Positions 26,364 to 35,944 are shown, numbered from the stretch's first letter. The stretch is 64,000 nt of DNA from Parasphingorhabdus marina DSM 22363 (GCF_900128895.1 NZ_FSQW01000002.1:310001-374000), one strand, 5' to 3'. The notes: generated by a model not told the origin, from the letters alone. Program-made: numbers and translations.

Positions 26364-26444
26364 TTGCATGAATTCCTCCCTTTATGGCTTGAACTAGAAG
26401 CCAAACTGGGCCGCTTTCCTTTCGAAAGACGGCCCATTTTTTTT
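26364..26444 (+). ncRNA. suhB: suhB/mmgR-type small RNA
   Basis: A compact structured transcript in the 220-nt gap before queC. It has a single-stranded UUCCUCCC (26373-26380) able to pair with Shine-Dalgarno sequences, a stem TGGCTT-gaactag-AAGCCA (26385-26403) and a strong terminator. This order, with the CCUCCC element, matches my recollection of the alphaproteobacterial suhB/mmgR (alpha-r8) family. A -35-like TTGTTC (26333-26338) would place the RNA start near 26364-26367. Family membership is from memory; the structure itself is read directly. Confidence 0.62.
26407..26444 (+). terminator. Terminator of the small RNA
   Basis: Outer stem TGGGCCG (26407-26413) with CGGCCCA (26430-26436), inner stem CTTTC (26414-26418) with GAAAG (26424-26428), one bulged A, then eight T residues. 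This is one of the strongest intrinsic terminators in the window and has no upstream protein gene to serve. Confidence 0.9.
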
Positions 26445-26512
26445 GCACAGGCAATTTGGTCTTCGCGCAGAAGGCTTGCTTCCCGGCAGGAAGATGACTA
26501 GCGGGGCGAACC

Positions 26513-27202
26513 ATGAGCCAGGTTCGGAAAACAGCCATCATCCTTTTGTCAGGCGGTCTCGACTCGATGGTCGCCGGTGCGATCGCGCGCGAGCAGGGCT
26601 ATGACATCGTTGCGCTAACTGTTGACTATAACCAGCGGCACAAAATCGAATTGCAGTCTGCGTTGCAGATTGCCGCAGAGCTGGGTGTCGCCGAACATAT
26701 TGTCCTGCCGCTGGATCTGAGCCGGTTCGGGGGATCGGCGCTGACCGATGACATTGCCGTACCGAAATCCGGCGTCACCAATGACATTCCGGTCACTTAT
26801 GTGCCGGCGCGAAACCTGATTTTCCTGTCACTGACTCTCGGGCTGGCGGAGGCCCGTGATGCGCGGGATATATTCATCGGCGTCAATGCGTTGGACTATT
26901 CGGGTTACCCCGATTGCCGGCCCGAGTTTATTGAAGGGTTCGAACGTCTGGCCGATCTTGCGACCAAAGCAGGAGATGAGGGCAGCGGTTTCAATATCCG
27001 CACGCCTCTGCAGTTCATGACCAAGGCAGATATCGCCAAAGAGGCGCACAGACTCCAAATCGACCCGGCTCTCAGCTGGTCCTGCTATGACCCGGCCGAG
27101 GGAAATCTGCATTGCGGCCGCTGTGACAGTTGCCGATTGCGTCAGAAGGGCTTTGAGGAAGCGGGAATTGCTGACCCGACCCGCTATGTGTCATCGACAT
27201 GA
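26513..27202 (+). CDS. queC: QueC, 7-cyano-7-deazaguanine synthase
   Basis: Converts carboxydeazaguanine to preQ0 with ATP and ammonia in the queuosine pathway. The PP-loop SGGLDS is at residues 13-18; the C-terminal zinc cluster is visible as SWSCYDP, HCGRCDSC. Length 229 is normal. It overlaps queE by 4 nt (ATGA). I looked for a preQ1 riboswitch upstream and found none. Confidence 0.95.
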   Translation: MSQVRKTAIILLSGGLDSMVAGAIAREQGYDIVALTVDYNQRHKIELQSALQIAAELGVAEHIVLPLDLSRFGGSALTDDIAVPKSGVTNDIPVTYVPARNLIFLSLTLGLAEARDARDIFIGVNALDYSGYPDCRPEFIEGFERLADLATKAGDEGSGFNIRTPLQFMTKADIAKEAHRLQIDPALSWSCYDPAEGNLHCGRCDSCRLRQKGFEEAGIADPTRYVSST

Positions 27203-27843
27203 ATTACGCGGTAAAAGAAATGTTCCTGACCTTGCAGGGCGAAGGCGTGCATGCCGGACGCCGGGCGGTGTTTGCCCGCTTCGCCGGATGCAATCTGTGG
27301 TCCGGTCTGGAGAAGGACCGGGCGAATGCCGTTTGCAGATTCTGTGATACCGATTTTGTCGGCATGGACGGGGAAGGCGGGGGGCGCTTTGCCGATGCCG
27401 ATGCTTTCGCGGACGCAGTGGCCCGGCTCTGGGGTGATGAAAAAGAACGAAGGTTTGTCGTGCTCACGGGCGGGGAACCGATGTTGCAGGTTGACGCGGC
27501 GTTGATTGATGCGCTGCATGACGCCGGATTTGAAATTGCGATTGAATCCAATGGAACTATCGCTGTGCCTCGCGCCATTGACTGGATTTGCATTAGTCCG
27601 AAGGCTGGCAGCGAAACGGTGCAAAAGACCGGAGACGAACTCAAGCTGGTCTGGCCTCAGTCCGGAAGTGACTGGGAGGAGATGGAGAATTGGGACTTTG
27701 CCAATCTGCTGATCCAGCCGATGGATGCATTGGGAGATCCTGTCGTCAGCGAAGCCAATGTCCGGTCAGCGATCAAATTTGTCCAGCTGAACCCGAAATG
27801 GCGTCTTTCACTTCAGACACACAAGATCCTGGGGCTGGCCTGA
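27199..27843 (+). CDS. queE: QueE, 7-carboxy-7-deazaguanine synthase
   Basis: A 214-residue radical-SAM enzyme that contracts the pterin ring to carboxydeazaguanine, the step before QueC. The cluster motif is C31-x14-C46-x2-C49 (AGCNLW then VCRFCDTDF), the extended spacing of one QueE subtype, instead of CxxxCxxC. VLTGGEPMLQ is the SAM-binding GGE motif. It closes the queC-queE pair; queD and queF are not in the window. Confidence 0.93.
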   Translation: MNYAVKEMFLTLQGEGVHAGRRAVFARFAGCNLWSGLEKDRANAVCRFCDTDFVGMDGEGGGRFADADAFADAVARLWGDEKERRFVVLTGGEPMLQVDAALIDALHDAGFEIAIESNGTIAVPRAIDWICISPKAGSETVQKTGDELKLVWPQSGSDWEEMENWDFANLLIQPMDALGDPVVSEANVRSAIKFVQLNPKWRLSLQTHKILGLA

Positions 27844-27845
27844 CA

Positions 27846-28085
27846 CTATTCGGAATCGGCGTCCGACGAGTCTTCCTCCGATCCTTCGTTCTCTGCCACG
27901 TCGGTTTCTTCGGAACTGGCGGTATCGACATTGGTCATGTCATCGCTGATGGTTCCGTCGATAACATCGACCTCGTCCATGCGGGTTTCAGTGACTTCGT
28001 CGGATTCGGGCAATTCGGCATCATCGGAACAGGCAACGAGAAAGAGACTGGTAGCCAGGATGGCGGAAGCAGTTTTGATAGACAT
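27846..28085 (-). CDS. Small acidic lipoprotein
   Basis: A 79-residue protein with a lipobox LFLVAC giving a lipidated cysteine near residue 19, followed by an almost entirely acidic and hydroxylated tail (Asp, Glu, Ser, Thr; for example SEEDSSDADSE at the end). No fold is apparent; low-complexity tails like this may bind cations or be disordered. It lies 3 nt past the convergent queE stop and downstream of lipB. Confidence 0.65.
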   Translation of the reverse strand: MSIKTASAILATSLFLVACSDDAELPESDEVTETRMDEVDVIDGTISDDMTNVDTASSEETDVAENEGSEEDSSDADSE

Positions 28086-28121
28086 GTGATATCTCTTTTT
28101 ATGGGATTGCTGGGCGGTATA

Positions 28122-28766
28122 TTATGCGATTGCCTCGAAAAAGGAAGGCGCGGTTTTTTTGAGGGCCTCGTCAAAGTCGGACATTGTTGCCGCGATTCCC
28201 AGTTGATGCAGGCTGGTGACCGGAAACTCGCTGATCCCGCAGGGAACAATGCCGGAAAAATGGGAAAGGTCAGGGTCGATGTTTACCGCAAACCCGTGCA
28301 TCGTCACCCATTTCCGGATGCGAATCCCGATCGCGCCGATCTTGGCTTCCTGGCCATCCGGCGTATCACACCAGATTCCGACACGGCCTTCCACCGCGCG
28401 GCACGCAACGTCAAATTCCGCCAGCGCGGCAATCACCCAGTTTTCGACCGCGTGGACAAAATTCCGCACATCCGACTGTCGGCGCTTGAGGTCTAGCAGG
28501 ACATAACCCACGCGCTGACCTGGTCCATGATAGGTGTGCCGCCCACCGCGTCCGGTTTCGAAAACGGGAAACTGGCTGGAGAGCAATTCGTCTGGGTCGG
28601 AGCTGGTCCCGGCCGTGTATAGCGGTGGATGTTCCAGCAGCCAGATCAGCTCGGGTTGCTGGCCGCGCTGAATGGCTGCATTGCGCTCTTCCTGCTGCAA
28701 CACGGCGTCGGGATATTCAATGGTCCCGGTGCTGGTTCGCCATTCGATTTCTGCTTGTGCCGTCAT
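28122..28766 (-). CDS. lipB: LipB, octanoyl-ACP:protein N-octanoyltransferase
   Basis: Starts lipoate synthesis by moving octanoate from ACP to lipoyl domains. The catalytic pair is visible: the lysine of [11 protein letters not shown] and the cysteine of [27 protein letters not shown] is the substrate pocket motif. 214 residues from ATG 28766. ATG 28790 is possible; the open frame to 28898 is not homologous. Divergent from the membrane-protein gene. Confidence 0.93.
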   Translation of the reverse strand: MTAQAEIEWRTSTGTIEYPDAVLQQEERNAAIQRGQQPELIWLLEHPPLYTAGTSSDPDELLSSQFPVFETGRGGRHTYHGPGQRVGYVLLDLKRRQSDVRNFVHAVENWVIAALAEFDVACRAVEGRVGIWCDTPDGQEAKIGAIGIRIRKWVTMHGFAVNIDPDLSHFSGIVPCGISEFPVTSLHQLGIAATMSDFDEALKKTAPSFFEAIA

Positions 28767-28841
28767 CGCTTTTTTTCGTGCACTCTTCATATCGTGGTGG
28801 CAATAGGACTCTGCAGGAAAAATGACCAGAAGGCAGATGCT

Positions 28842-29594
28842 ATGAAGTTGAATTACATGGAATGCTGGAACGGTGCGATGGCTTTGCTGAAAGAACACAA
28901 GGAAGCCGTTCTGGCCATTGCCGGGGTGTTCCTGTTTCTGCCATCCGTTCTGCTAGCTCAGTTTGTCGGTGAACCCAATGTTGAGGGGCTGGTTGATCCC
29001 GATGCCATTCAGGCAGCCAATCTGGCCTTTTTTGCGGAACACTGGCTGGCATATCTTCTGATGTTTGTCGTGACCGCAATTGGCAGCCTTTCAATCTACC
29101 GGCTGCTCAGCCCCTCCTTCACTGGTACGGTCAGCAACGCGCTCGTCCAGGCAGCGGCACTGGCCGTTTTTTTCATTGCCACAAACATCCTCGTCGCCCT
29201 GCTGATGGTTGGCGGCCTGTTCCTTTTTATTGTGCCGGGTCTTTATCTGTTTGGCAGGCTCGCAGTCGTTCCCATGGTGATCGCCGACGAGAATGAGCGA
29301 AACCCTGCAACGGCTTTGCAGAGAGGCTGGGCAGTGACCAAGAACAATGGATGGTCGACTTTTTTCTTTCTGCTGATCATCCTGATGGTCGGCCTGGTAA
29401 CATTGATTGTCTTTGGTGTTGTGATCGGCCTTGTCCTCGCTCTGGTTTCTGGCGGTACCGGATGGCCTCTGGCGCAAAATATCCTGTCCAATATTCTGGG
29501 AACCGGGTTTCAGATCTTGCTGCTGGCCAACGTCGCATCCGTTTACCGGCAACTGACCGGCAAGGGTACCAGTGTAGCGGAAGTGTTCAGCTGA
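28842..29594 (+). CDS. Multi-spanning membrane protein, YciC/GdpP-membrane-domain like
   Basis: A 250-residue inner-membrane protein with about six hydrophobic segments. The block [20 protein letters not shown] and [19 protein letters not shown] resembles the glycerophosphodiester-phosphodiesterase membrane domain / YciC family (PF10110 type), whose role is unclear. AAGG 7 nt before ATG 28842 supports the start; longer frames enter lipB antisense. It converges on the GNAT gene with an 8-nt overlap. Confidence 0.65.
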   Translation: MKLNYMECWNGAMALLKEHKEAVLAIAGVFLFLPSVLLAQFVGEPNVEGLVDPDAIQAANLAFFAEHWLAYLLMFVVTAIGSLSIYRLLSPSFTGTVSNALVQAAALAVFFIATNILVALLMVGGLFLFIVPGLYLFGRLAVVPMVIADENERNPATALQRGWAVTKNNGWSTFFFLLIILMVGLVTLIVFGVVIGLVLALVSGGTGWPLAQNILSNILGTGFQILLLANVASVYRQLTGKGTSVAEVFS

Positions 29595-30186
29595 TCAGGG
29601 GAATGTGCGGCGCGGCATCGCGGGGCAAATGACCGGTCAGTCTCGGGTCCGCCATCATTTCCAATTCGCGTTTATAGGCACTAAACCCGGATCGCATATA
29701 AAAGGGCAGGGCTTTGGGAGAGTCAGCTGTACAGGTATGCAACCAGACGCGTTGTATGCCTTTCCGCCAGGCTTTTCGGAGTGTTTCCGACATCAGCCAC
29801 CGGCCGTGACCACCGCCAGCCATCTCGGGCACCAGCCCAAAAAAGGCGATCTCGCACTGACCGCGCTCACGGAAATCGAGCTCGAGCATCCCGACGAATC
29901 TGTTTCCCTCCTCGACAATATAGATGTCGACGTCCGGATGATTAATTTGTGTGAACAGGGTGGCTTCATCCATGTACAGCCGTGAAGCCCATAGCCAGGG
30001 TTCGCCAACCTTGCGAAACAAGGAGAGATAGTCTGCCGCTGCCGGTGCAGGCCAGGATACAAGCTGCAGATTCGATTCGATATTCTCGATTTCCGGCTTC
30101 GCGGTCATCTCCAGATAGGTCACGACCATCGGGATCTGGTCGTTCGGCACAGCAATGGCGCCAGGGATATCGGGCTTCAGGTCCAT
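29587..30186 (-). CDS. GNAT family N-acetyltransferase
   Basis: A 199-residue protein with a GNAT fold: FVGMLELDFRERGQCEIAFFGLVPEMAGGGHGRWLM contains the acetyl-CoA loop (GGGHGRWL, about 125-132), and the later WLHTCTADSPKALPFYMRSGF is the canonical strand-helix before the last strands. The substrate is unknown. The start overlaps the hemF stop by 10 nt, making it the third gene of trmL-hemF-GNAT. Confidence 0.8.
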   Translation of the reverse strand: MDLKPDIPGAIAVPNDQIPMVVTYLEMTAKPEIENIESNLQLVSWPAPAAADYLSLFRKVGEPWLWASRLYMDEATLFTQINHPDVDIYIVEEGNRFVGMLELDFRERGQCEIAFFGLVPEMAGGGHGRWLMSETLRKAWRKGIQRVWLHTCTADSPKALPFYMRSGFSAYKRELEMMADPRLTGHLPRDAAPHIPLIS

Positions 30187-31037
30187 TTGGCTTCGGGTGG
30201 CAGGCTCATGAGAATCGCATCCACATTGCCGCCCGTCTTCAGTCCAAACGTGGTGCCGCGATCATAGACGAGGTTGAACTCGGCATAGCGTCCGCGCCAG
30301 ACCAGCTGCTTCTCTTTTTCTTCCGGTGACCACTCCATCTGCATGCGGCGGCGGACCAGTTTCGGAAAGATGTCGAGAAAGGCGCGGCCAACATCCTGTG
30401 TAAAAGCAAAATGCCGGTCGAACTCGTCGTCGGAATTCAGCTCCAGATGATCATAGAATATGCCTCCGACACCCCGATGCACCTTGCGATGGGGAATGTA
30501 GAAATAGTCATCGGCCCATTTCTTGTACTTGGGGTGATAATTCGGATCATGCGCATCACAGGCCTGTTTCAGGCGCCCATGGAATTCCGAGGTATCTTCT
30601 TCATATTCTATAGGCGGGTTCAGATCGGCTCCGCCGCCAAACCAGCGTTTGGTCGTGCAGAGGAAACGTGTGTTCATATGCACCGCAGGGACGTGCGGGT
30701 TTGCCATGTGCGCAACCAGGCTGATTCCGGTTGCGAAGAAATGCGGGTCTTCTGCTGCTCCGTGAATGGACTTGGCGAATTCTTCACTGAACGTGCCGTC
30801 GACAGTCGAAATATTGACTCCGACTTTTTCGAAAATCTTGCCCTTCATCAACCCCTGGGTTCCACCACCGCCAGGCGAGCCGTCCGGATTTTTCCGTTCC
30901 CAGGGAATATAATCGAAAGCCGCGGTGCTTTCGGCTTCCCGTTCAATCGCTTCAAACTCCGCGCAGATGGAGTCGCGCAGTTCCCGGAACCAGGATTGTG
31001 CGGTCAGTTGCTGCTGGTCAAGAGTCTTGTCTGTCAT
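30177..31037 (-). CDS. hemF: HemF, aerobic coproporphyrinogen III oxidase
   Basis: Oxygen-dependent decarboxylation of two propionates in heme synthesis, as a cytoplasmic homodimer. 286 residues with the family blocks GGGGTQGLMKGKIFEKVGVN, HMNTRFLC, RWFGGGADLNP and VYDRGTTFGLKTGGNVDAILMS. Overlaps the trmL stop by 4 nt. Nearby petABC is a large consumer of heme, though it lies on the other strand. Confidence 0.96.
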   Translation of the reverse strand: MTDKTLDQQQLTAQSWFRELRDSICAEFEAIEREAESTAAFDYIPWERKNPDGSPGGGGTQGLMKGKIFEKVGVNISTVDGTFSEEFAKSIHGAAEDPHFFATGISLVAHMANPHVPAVHMNTRFLCTTKRWFGGGADLNPPIEYEEDTSEFHGRLKQACDAHDPNYHPKYKKWADDYFYIPHRKVHRGVGGIFYDHLELNSDDEFDRHFAFTQDVGRAFLDIFPKLVRRRMQMEWSPEEKEKQLVWRGRYAEFNLVYDRGTTFGLKTGGNVDAILMSLPPEAKWT

Positions 31038-31492
31038 TCCGGAAACTGTCCTGTTTGATGAAGGGCTTCGCCTAACGCCATGCCATTGGCAACTGCAAGG
31101 TTTAATGATCGCATGCCGGATTTCATCTTTATGGTGATTCTCTCGTTTGCACGTTGATGTACATCATCCGGCACCCCTGCGCTTTCCGAACCAAAAAGTA
31201 GGATATCATTTTTACGAAAGACAAATTCGTGCAGGGGGTGGCTCGCTTTGCTGCTGAGCAGGACGATCCGAGCTGATTCTGGAGTGATCTGATTGAGAAA
31301 GGTCGACCAGTCTGCGTGCCGGGTGAAATCCGCCTGATCAAAATAGTCCATTCCGGACCGTTTCAAGCTGCGATCGCTGAATGGAAATCCGCAGGGTTCA
31401 ATGATATCGACAGGAACGTCCAGACAGGCGCAAGTCCTTAAGATAGTTCCCAAATTTCCCGCTATGTCGGGTTGGTACAGAGCCACTCTCAT
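31034..31492 (-). CDS. trmL: TrmL, tRNA (cytidine/uridine-34) 2'-O-methyltransferase
   Basis: A 152-residue SPOUT-class enzyme that methylates the wobble ribose of tRNA-Leu isoacceptors. Knot motifs: QPDIAGNLGTILRTCACL near the N-terminus, LLFGSESAGVP and the SAM-binding KSGMRSLNLAVANGMAL at the end. The start is ATG 31492 (MRVALYQPDIAGN); the frame continues to 31531 without conserved sequence. It is the first gene of an overlapping operon with hemF and GNAT. Confidence 0.92.
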   Translation of the reverse strand: MRVALYQPDIAGNLGTILRTCACLDVPVDIIEPCGFPFSDRSLKRSGMDYFDQADFTRHADWSTFLNQITPESARIVLLSSKASHPLHEFVFRKNDILLFGSESAGVPDDVHQRANERITIKMKSGMRSLNLAVANGMALGEALHQTGQFPE

Positions 31493-31676
31493 GATGAGTA
31501 AAACATGTGGCGATTTATAAACTGTGGTCAATCACAAAATTCACTGTTGGCAAACCGGTATTGAGACGGCTATCAGGCGCGCAATTTACTGCCTTTGTCG
31601 CCGCGACTCAAAACTGATTGAGCGTTGACACATCATCTGGCAGATGGGGACTGAAACAAATTAGAGGCGCATTTGC

Positions 31677-32258
31677 ATGGCGACGGTTGATACTGGAGTT
31701 GAGACAATGGACCCATCAGGGTCTGGTGATGGCGAAGACGGTGTTCGTCGCCGGGACTTTATCCACATTGCGGCAGTGAGTTTTGCCGGTGCCGGGGCGG
31801 TGGCTACCGTGTTCCCGCTGGTCAACCAGATGAACCCCAGCGCCGATGTTCTGGCCCTTGCTTCAACGGAAGTCGACATTTCTGCCATCGAGCCCGGTCA
31901 GGCAATCAAAACCAGCTGGCGGAAGCAGCCTGTTTTCATTCGGAACCTGACAGAAGCTGAAATAGCTGATGCGAATTCGGTTAGCGTCGATGAACTTCGC
32001 GATCCGGAATCGCTGGCTGATCGCACATCTGACGGCAAGGAAAACTGGCTGATCACTCTAGGCGTCTGTACCCATCTCGGTTGTGTGCCACTCGGCGCTG
32101 CGCAGGGTGAGGTCAAAGGCGAATATGGCGGATATTTCTGCCCGTGCCACGGTTCACACTATGATACCGCAGCGCGTATTCGCAAAGGTCCGGCACCGAC
32201 CAATCTGGAAGTACCGGAACATGAATTTCTAACTGATACAGTCGTGAAGATCGGCTAG
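31677..32258 (+). CDS. petA: Rieske iron-sulfur subunit of cytochrome bc1
   Basis: Carries the [2Fe-2S] cluster that takes electrons from ubiquinol at the Qo site. A twin-arginine signal-anchor (RRRDFIHIAA, about 24-33) directs folded export and stays as the membrane helix. The cluster boxes are C131-T-H-L-G-C136 and C155-P-C-H158-G-S, giving two Cys and two His ligands and the C136-C157 disulfide. 193 residues. It is first of petABC, with a 12-nt gap to petB. Confidence 0.96.
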   Translation: MATVDTGVETMDPSGSGDGEDGVRRRDFIHIAAVSFAGAGAVATVFPLVNQMNPSADVLALASTEVDISAIEPGQAIKTSWRKQPVFIRNLTEAEIADANSVSVDELRDPESLADRTSDGKENWLITLGVCTHLGCVPLGAAQGEVKGEYGGYFCPCHGSHYDTAARIRKGPAPTNLEVPEHEFLTDTVVKIG

Positions 32259-32270
32259 AGGCACCAGAAT

Positions 32271-33539
32271 ATGAGCTTTCCTTGGGCAAAAGAATATACT
32301 CCGACAACCGCTTTCGGGCAGTGGATGGACGAGAAGCTTCCAATTGGTCGCCTTGTCTATAACAGCCTTGGTGCGGGCTATCCGACGCCGCGCAATCTCA
32401 ACTATATGTGGAACTTCGGCTCGCTTGCCGGTATTTTCCTGGTGGTTCAAATTGTCACCGGCATCATTCTGGCAATGCATTATGCGGCCAATGCGGACAT
32501 AGCCTTCGATTCCGTCGAGCATATCATGCGCGATGTAAATGGCGGATGGATGTTCCGTTATGCGCATGCCAATGGCGCCAGCTTCTTCTTCATCGCCATT
32601 TACCTGCATATTGCCCGTGGCCTTTATTACGGGTCCTACAAGGCACCGCGCGAGATGCTGTGGCTTCTCGGTGTGGTGATCTATTTGCTGGCCATGGCGA
32701 CGGCCTTCATGGGCTATGTTCTCCCCTGGGGTCAGATGAGTTTCTGGGGTGCCAAGGTGATTACCGGCCTGTTTGAAGCCATTCCGCTGGTCGGCAAGCC
32801 GATCCAGGAACTGCTGCTCGGCGGATTTGCGCCGGACAACGCCGCTCTGAACCGGTTCTTCTCGCTTCATTATCTGCTGCCGTTTGTCATGGCGGGTGTA
32901 ATCATCATGCACATCTGGGCACTGCATATCCCGGGCTCAAACAACCCCACTGGTGTGGACGTGAAGGGCAAACAGGATACGGTACCGTTCCATCCCTTCT
33001 ACACGGCAAAGGACGGTTGGGCACTGGGTCTGTTCCTCATCTTCTTCTGTCTGATGATGTTCTTCCTGCCCAACGCGCTTGGCCATGCGGATAACTATAT
33101 TCCGGCCAATCCGCTTTCGACACCGGCACATATCGTTCCGGAATGGTATTTCTGGCCCTGGTACGCGATCCTCCGCGCTTTCACATTCGACTTCCTCTTC
33201 ATTCCGGCGAAGCTGCTCGGTGTGGTGGCCATGTTCTCGGCCATATTGGTCTGGTTCTTCCTGCCCTGGCTGGACACCAGTCCGGTTCGCTCGGGAACCT
33301 ATCGCCCGAAGATGCGCGTGGCCTTCTGGATCCTGATCGTCGCGACGATCATCCTGTTCATCTGTGGCGGCGCACCAGCCGAAGAGCCCTATGTCATGTT
33401 GAGCCAGGTCGCAGGCGCTTACTATTTCGCCTATTTCCTGATCATCCTGCCATTGCTCTCACGGATCGAGAAACCCCTTCCGTTGCCCAACAGTATAACT
33501 GAAGCTGTGACCGGCAAGCCGCTTGAAAAAGCCAGCTAG
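32271..33539 (+). CDS. petB: Cytochrome b of the bc1 complex
   Basis: Eight-helix membrane subunit, 422 residues. The heme-ligand histidines fall at 99 and 113 ([16 protein letters not shown]) and at 200 and 214 ([15 protein letters not shown]), each pair 14 apart. The Qo-site motif PEWY is present in [12 protein letters not shown], and [14 protein letters not shown] is typical. It catalyses quinol oxidation and quinone reduction in the Q cycle. Confidence 0.97.
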   Translation: MSFPWAKEYTPTTAFGQWMDEKLPIGRLVYNSLGAGYPTPRNLNYMWNFGSLAGIFLVVQIVTGIILAMHYAANADIAFDSVEHIMRDVNGGWMFRYAHANGASFFFIAIYLHIARGLYYGSYKAPREMLWLLGVVIYLLAMATAFMGYVLPWGQMSFWGAKVITGLFEAIPLVGKPIQELLLGGFAPDNAALNRFFSLHYLLPFVMAGVIIMHIWALHIPGSNNPTGVDVKGKQDTVPFHPFYTAKDGWALGLFLIFFCLMMFFLPNALGHADNYIPANPLSTPAHIVPEWYFWPWYAILRAFTFDFLFIPAKLLGVVAMFSAILVWFFLPWLDTSPVRSGTYRPKMRVAFWILIVATIILFICGGAPAEEPYVMLSQVAGAYYFAYFLIILPLLSRIEKPLPLPNSITEAVTGKPLEKAS

Positions 33540-33560
33540 AATTTTTGAGGATTTGAACAA

Positions 33561-34412
33561 ATGGTAAGATTTTTCGGCATTTTGGTTGGCTTGTTCTTCA
33601 CCGGATGGCTGCTTGTGTCCTTCGTTCTGGGTGCCAAGGAGTTTATCACCAACCCGCCTGAGAAAGCGGTCTATTATGACTATCATCTGGATCCGAAGGA
33701 AGTGTCCTTTGCCAGTGACGGCCCTCTGGGCAAATTTGATCGCCAGCAGCTCCAGCGTGGTTTCCAGGTCTACAAGGAAGTGTGCGCGGCCTGCCACTCG
33801 CTGCGTCTTGTCGCGTTCCGCAACCTCGCCGAACTTGGTTACAATGAAGATGAAGTGAAAGCGATCGCGGCCAACTGGATCATCGAAACGCCGGATATTG
33901 ATCCGGCAACTGGCGAAATGTCGACACGGCCTTCCTTGCCGGCTGACAAGTTCCCGATGCCATTTGCCAATGATGTTGCTGCTGCGGCTGCCAACAACAA
34001 TGCCATTCCGCCTGATCTTTCTCTGATCACCAAAGCGCGGACTGGTGGCGCACCCTATATTTATTCGCTGCTGACTGGCTATCAGGAGGCACCTGGAGAT
34101 CTTCCGGATGCTGCCAAGCCTGGCCCGGGGCTGCATTACAATCCCTATTTTGCCAATCTGAACCTGGCGATGGCGCAGCCCATTATTGCCGATGACCAGG
34201 TGGCTTATTCGGATGGTACCAGCGCTACGATCGATCAGATGTCGAAAGACGTGACGGCATTTCTGGTCTGGACAGCTGAGCCCAAGCTGGAAGAACGCAA
34301 TCAGACGGGCTGGGCAGTGATCGCATTCCTGATCATCGCAACAATCCTCGCGTTCATGTCCTACAAGTCGATCTGGGCAGATGTGAAAGCCGAGAAGAAG
34401 AAAAAAGCCTGA
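33561..34412 (+). CDS. petC: Cytochrome c1 of the bc1 complex
   Basis: The 283-residue c-type subunit that passes electrons to a soluble or membrane cytochrome c. Heme attachment site C75-A-A-C78-H79; an N-terminal hydrophobic segment (about 4-24) and a C-terminal anchor (about 252-272, WAVIAFLIIATILAFMSYKS) ending in a lysine-rich tail. The axial methionine is probably in the DKFPMPFAND or LNLAMAQP region, as in other alphaproteobacterial c1. Confidence 0.96.
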   Translation: MVRFFGILVGLFFTGWLLVSFVLGAKEFITNPPEKAVYYDYHLDPKEVSFASDGPLGKFDRQQLQRGFQVYKEVCAACHSLRLVAFRNLAELGYNEDEVKAIAANWIIETPDIDPATGEMSTRPSLPADKFPMPFANDVAAAAANNNAIPPDLSLITKARTGGAPYIYSLLTGYQEAPGDLPDAAKPGPGLHYNPYFANLNLAMAQPIIADDQVAYSDGTSATIDQMSKDVTAFLVWTAEPKLEERNQTGWAVIAFLIIATILAFMSYKSIWADVKAEKKKKA

Positions 34413-34438
34413 TCGGCCTTTAGTCTCAGAATTTCCAT

Positions 34439-34469
34439 AAAGACCCGTCCTGATGGCGGGTCTTTTTTT
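34439..34469 (+). terminator. Terminator of petABC (also faces glpK)
   Basis: AAAGACCCG (34439-34447) pairs with CGGGTCTTT (34457-34465) around a 9-nt loop and is followed by a run of seven T. The upstream AAA gives a weaker T run for the convergent glpK message, so it may act both ways. Confidence 0.88.
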
Positions 34470-34471
34470 GC

Positions 34472-35944
34472 CTAATGTTCCAGCACCGATGCGACGGCCT
34501 TGTGCCAGCCTTGCAAACGCAATTCTCGAGACTGGGAGGAAATTTGCGGTTGGCTTTGGGACAATCCGGAAATCATGACGGACGCATCTTCCAGAGAGTC
34601 ATAGATACCTGATCCCACAGCTGCCAGCATGGCTGCGCCCAGTGCGGTCGTTTCAAAAAATTCCGGCTTCTCGACGGGGATATCCAGAATGTCGGCCAAA
34701 TCCTGTACCATCCAGTCATTGGCGACCATCCCGCCGTCGATGCGCAGGCTCTTCCAGTTCGCTCCATCCGCCGCAAATGCGGTTTTGAGATCGTGACACT
34801 GATAGGCCATGGCTTCGAGGGCGGCCCGAACGATATGTGCCTTCCCGGATGCAAAACTGAGACCCGAGATGGCCGCCTTGGCATCGGCTTTCCAGTGCGG
34901 TGCACCCAGTCCTGACAAGGCCGGCACGATATATACCCCGCCATTACTATCAACGGAGCGGGCCAGTTCCTCGCTTTCGCCGGCAAATTCGATCAGTTTA
35001 ACATCGTCCCGCAACCATTGCATGAGACTGCCAGCGACAAAGACTGAACCTTCCAGTGCATAGGTCCGCTTGCTGCCAATCTGAAACAATATTGTTGAAA
35101 GCAGCCGGTGCCGCGATTTCGGTGCGGTCTCGCCACTGTTCGTCAGGATGAAGGCGCCGGTGCCGAAAGTCGCCTTGGTATCACCCGGCCGCAGGCAGGC
35201 CTGGCCGATGGTAGCGGCCTGCTGGTCACCGGCTGAACCGCAAATGGCTATCGGTCCGCCAAATAGGCTGGAGGAAGTGGTGCCCAGATCACCGGCGCAG
35301 TCGGTTACTGTGGGCAAGGCCTTGCGTGGAATTCCGAACATTTCGAGGAGACTGTCATCCCAGTCGTCCCGATCAAGTGGCATCAGCATGGTGCGACTGG
35401 CATTTGTCGCATCGGTGACATGATCGCCGCCGGTCAATCGGAAAATCAGGTAGGACTCGATGGTCCCAAGCGCCAGATTGTCCCCGGCATCCCGCAATTC
35501 CGGCCAGTTTTCCAGCATCCAGCCCATTTTGCTGCCAGAGAAATAGGGGTCGAGCAAAAGGCCGGTTTTTGATTGTATCTCTTCTTCCAGACCCTTTTCG
35601 CGCAATGCATCACATGTCGCAGCGGTACGGCGATCCTGCCAGACTATGGCCCGGCAAAGGGGCTCGCCTGTCCGTTTGTCCCAGGCGACAACGGTTTCGC
35701 GCTGGTTGGTGATGCCGATAGCCCGGATCTTTTCGGCTCCGCCTGCCTGCTCCACCATTTTGCGACAGCAGCTCAGCGTTTTGTCCCAGATTTCTGCTGC
35801 ATCATGTTCGACCAAACTCGGCTCCGGATAATGTTGGGTCAGTTCTTCCTGCTGGGAGCCATGCAGCTTGCCGTCAGCACCAAACAGCATCGCGCGGGTG
35901 GACGTTGTTCCTTCGTCGATGACCAGTATCTGCCCGCTTGCCAT
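34472..35944 (-). CDS. glpK: Glycerol kinase
   Basis: Phosphorylates glycerol to glycerol-3-phosphate. 490 residues of the FGGY family, with the phosphate loop DEGTTSTRAM near the N-terminus, glycerol-contact region WQDRRTAATCD, and adenosine motif ATFGTGAFIL. ATG 35944 has AGGAG at the right 7-nt distance; the ATG at 35950 is only 1 nt from it. Divergent from glpD with a dyad between; no glycerol facilitator gene lies in the window. Confidence 0.95.
   Translation of the reverse strand: MASGQILVIDEGTTSTRAMLFGADGKLHGSQQEELTQHYPEPSLVEHDAAEIWDKTLSCCRKMVEQAGGAEKIRAIGITNQRETVVAWDKRTGEPLCRAIVWQDRRTAATCDALREKGLEEEIQSKTGLLLDPYFSGSKMGWMLENWPELRDAGDNLALGTIESYLIFRLTGGDHVTDATNASRTMLMPLDRDDWDDSLLEMFGIPRKALPTVTDCAGDLGTTSSSLFGGPIAICGSAGDQQAATIGQACLRPGDTKATFGTGAFILTNSGETAPKSRHRLLSTILFQIGSKRTYALEGSVFVAGSLMQWLRDDVKLIEFAGESEELARSVDSNGGVYIVPALSGLGAPHWKADAKAAISGLSFASGKAHIVRAALEAMAYQCHDLKTAFAADGANWKSLRIDGGMVANDWMVQDLADILDIPVEKPEFFETTALGAAMLAAVGSGIYDSLEDASVMISGLSQSQPQISSQSRELRLQGWHKAVASVLEH

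Noticed and set aside
26292-26512. preQ1 riboswitch before queC
   Set aside because: The hairpins and the CCTCCC element do not fit a preQ1 aptamer, the terminator is far stronger than needed, and a suhB-type small RNA explains them better.
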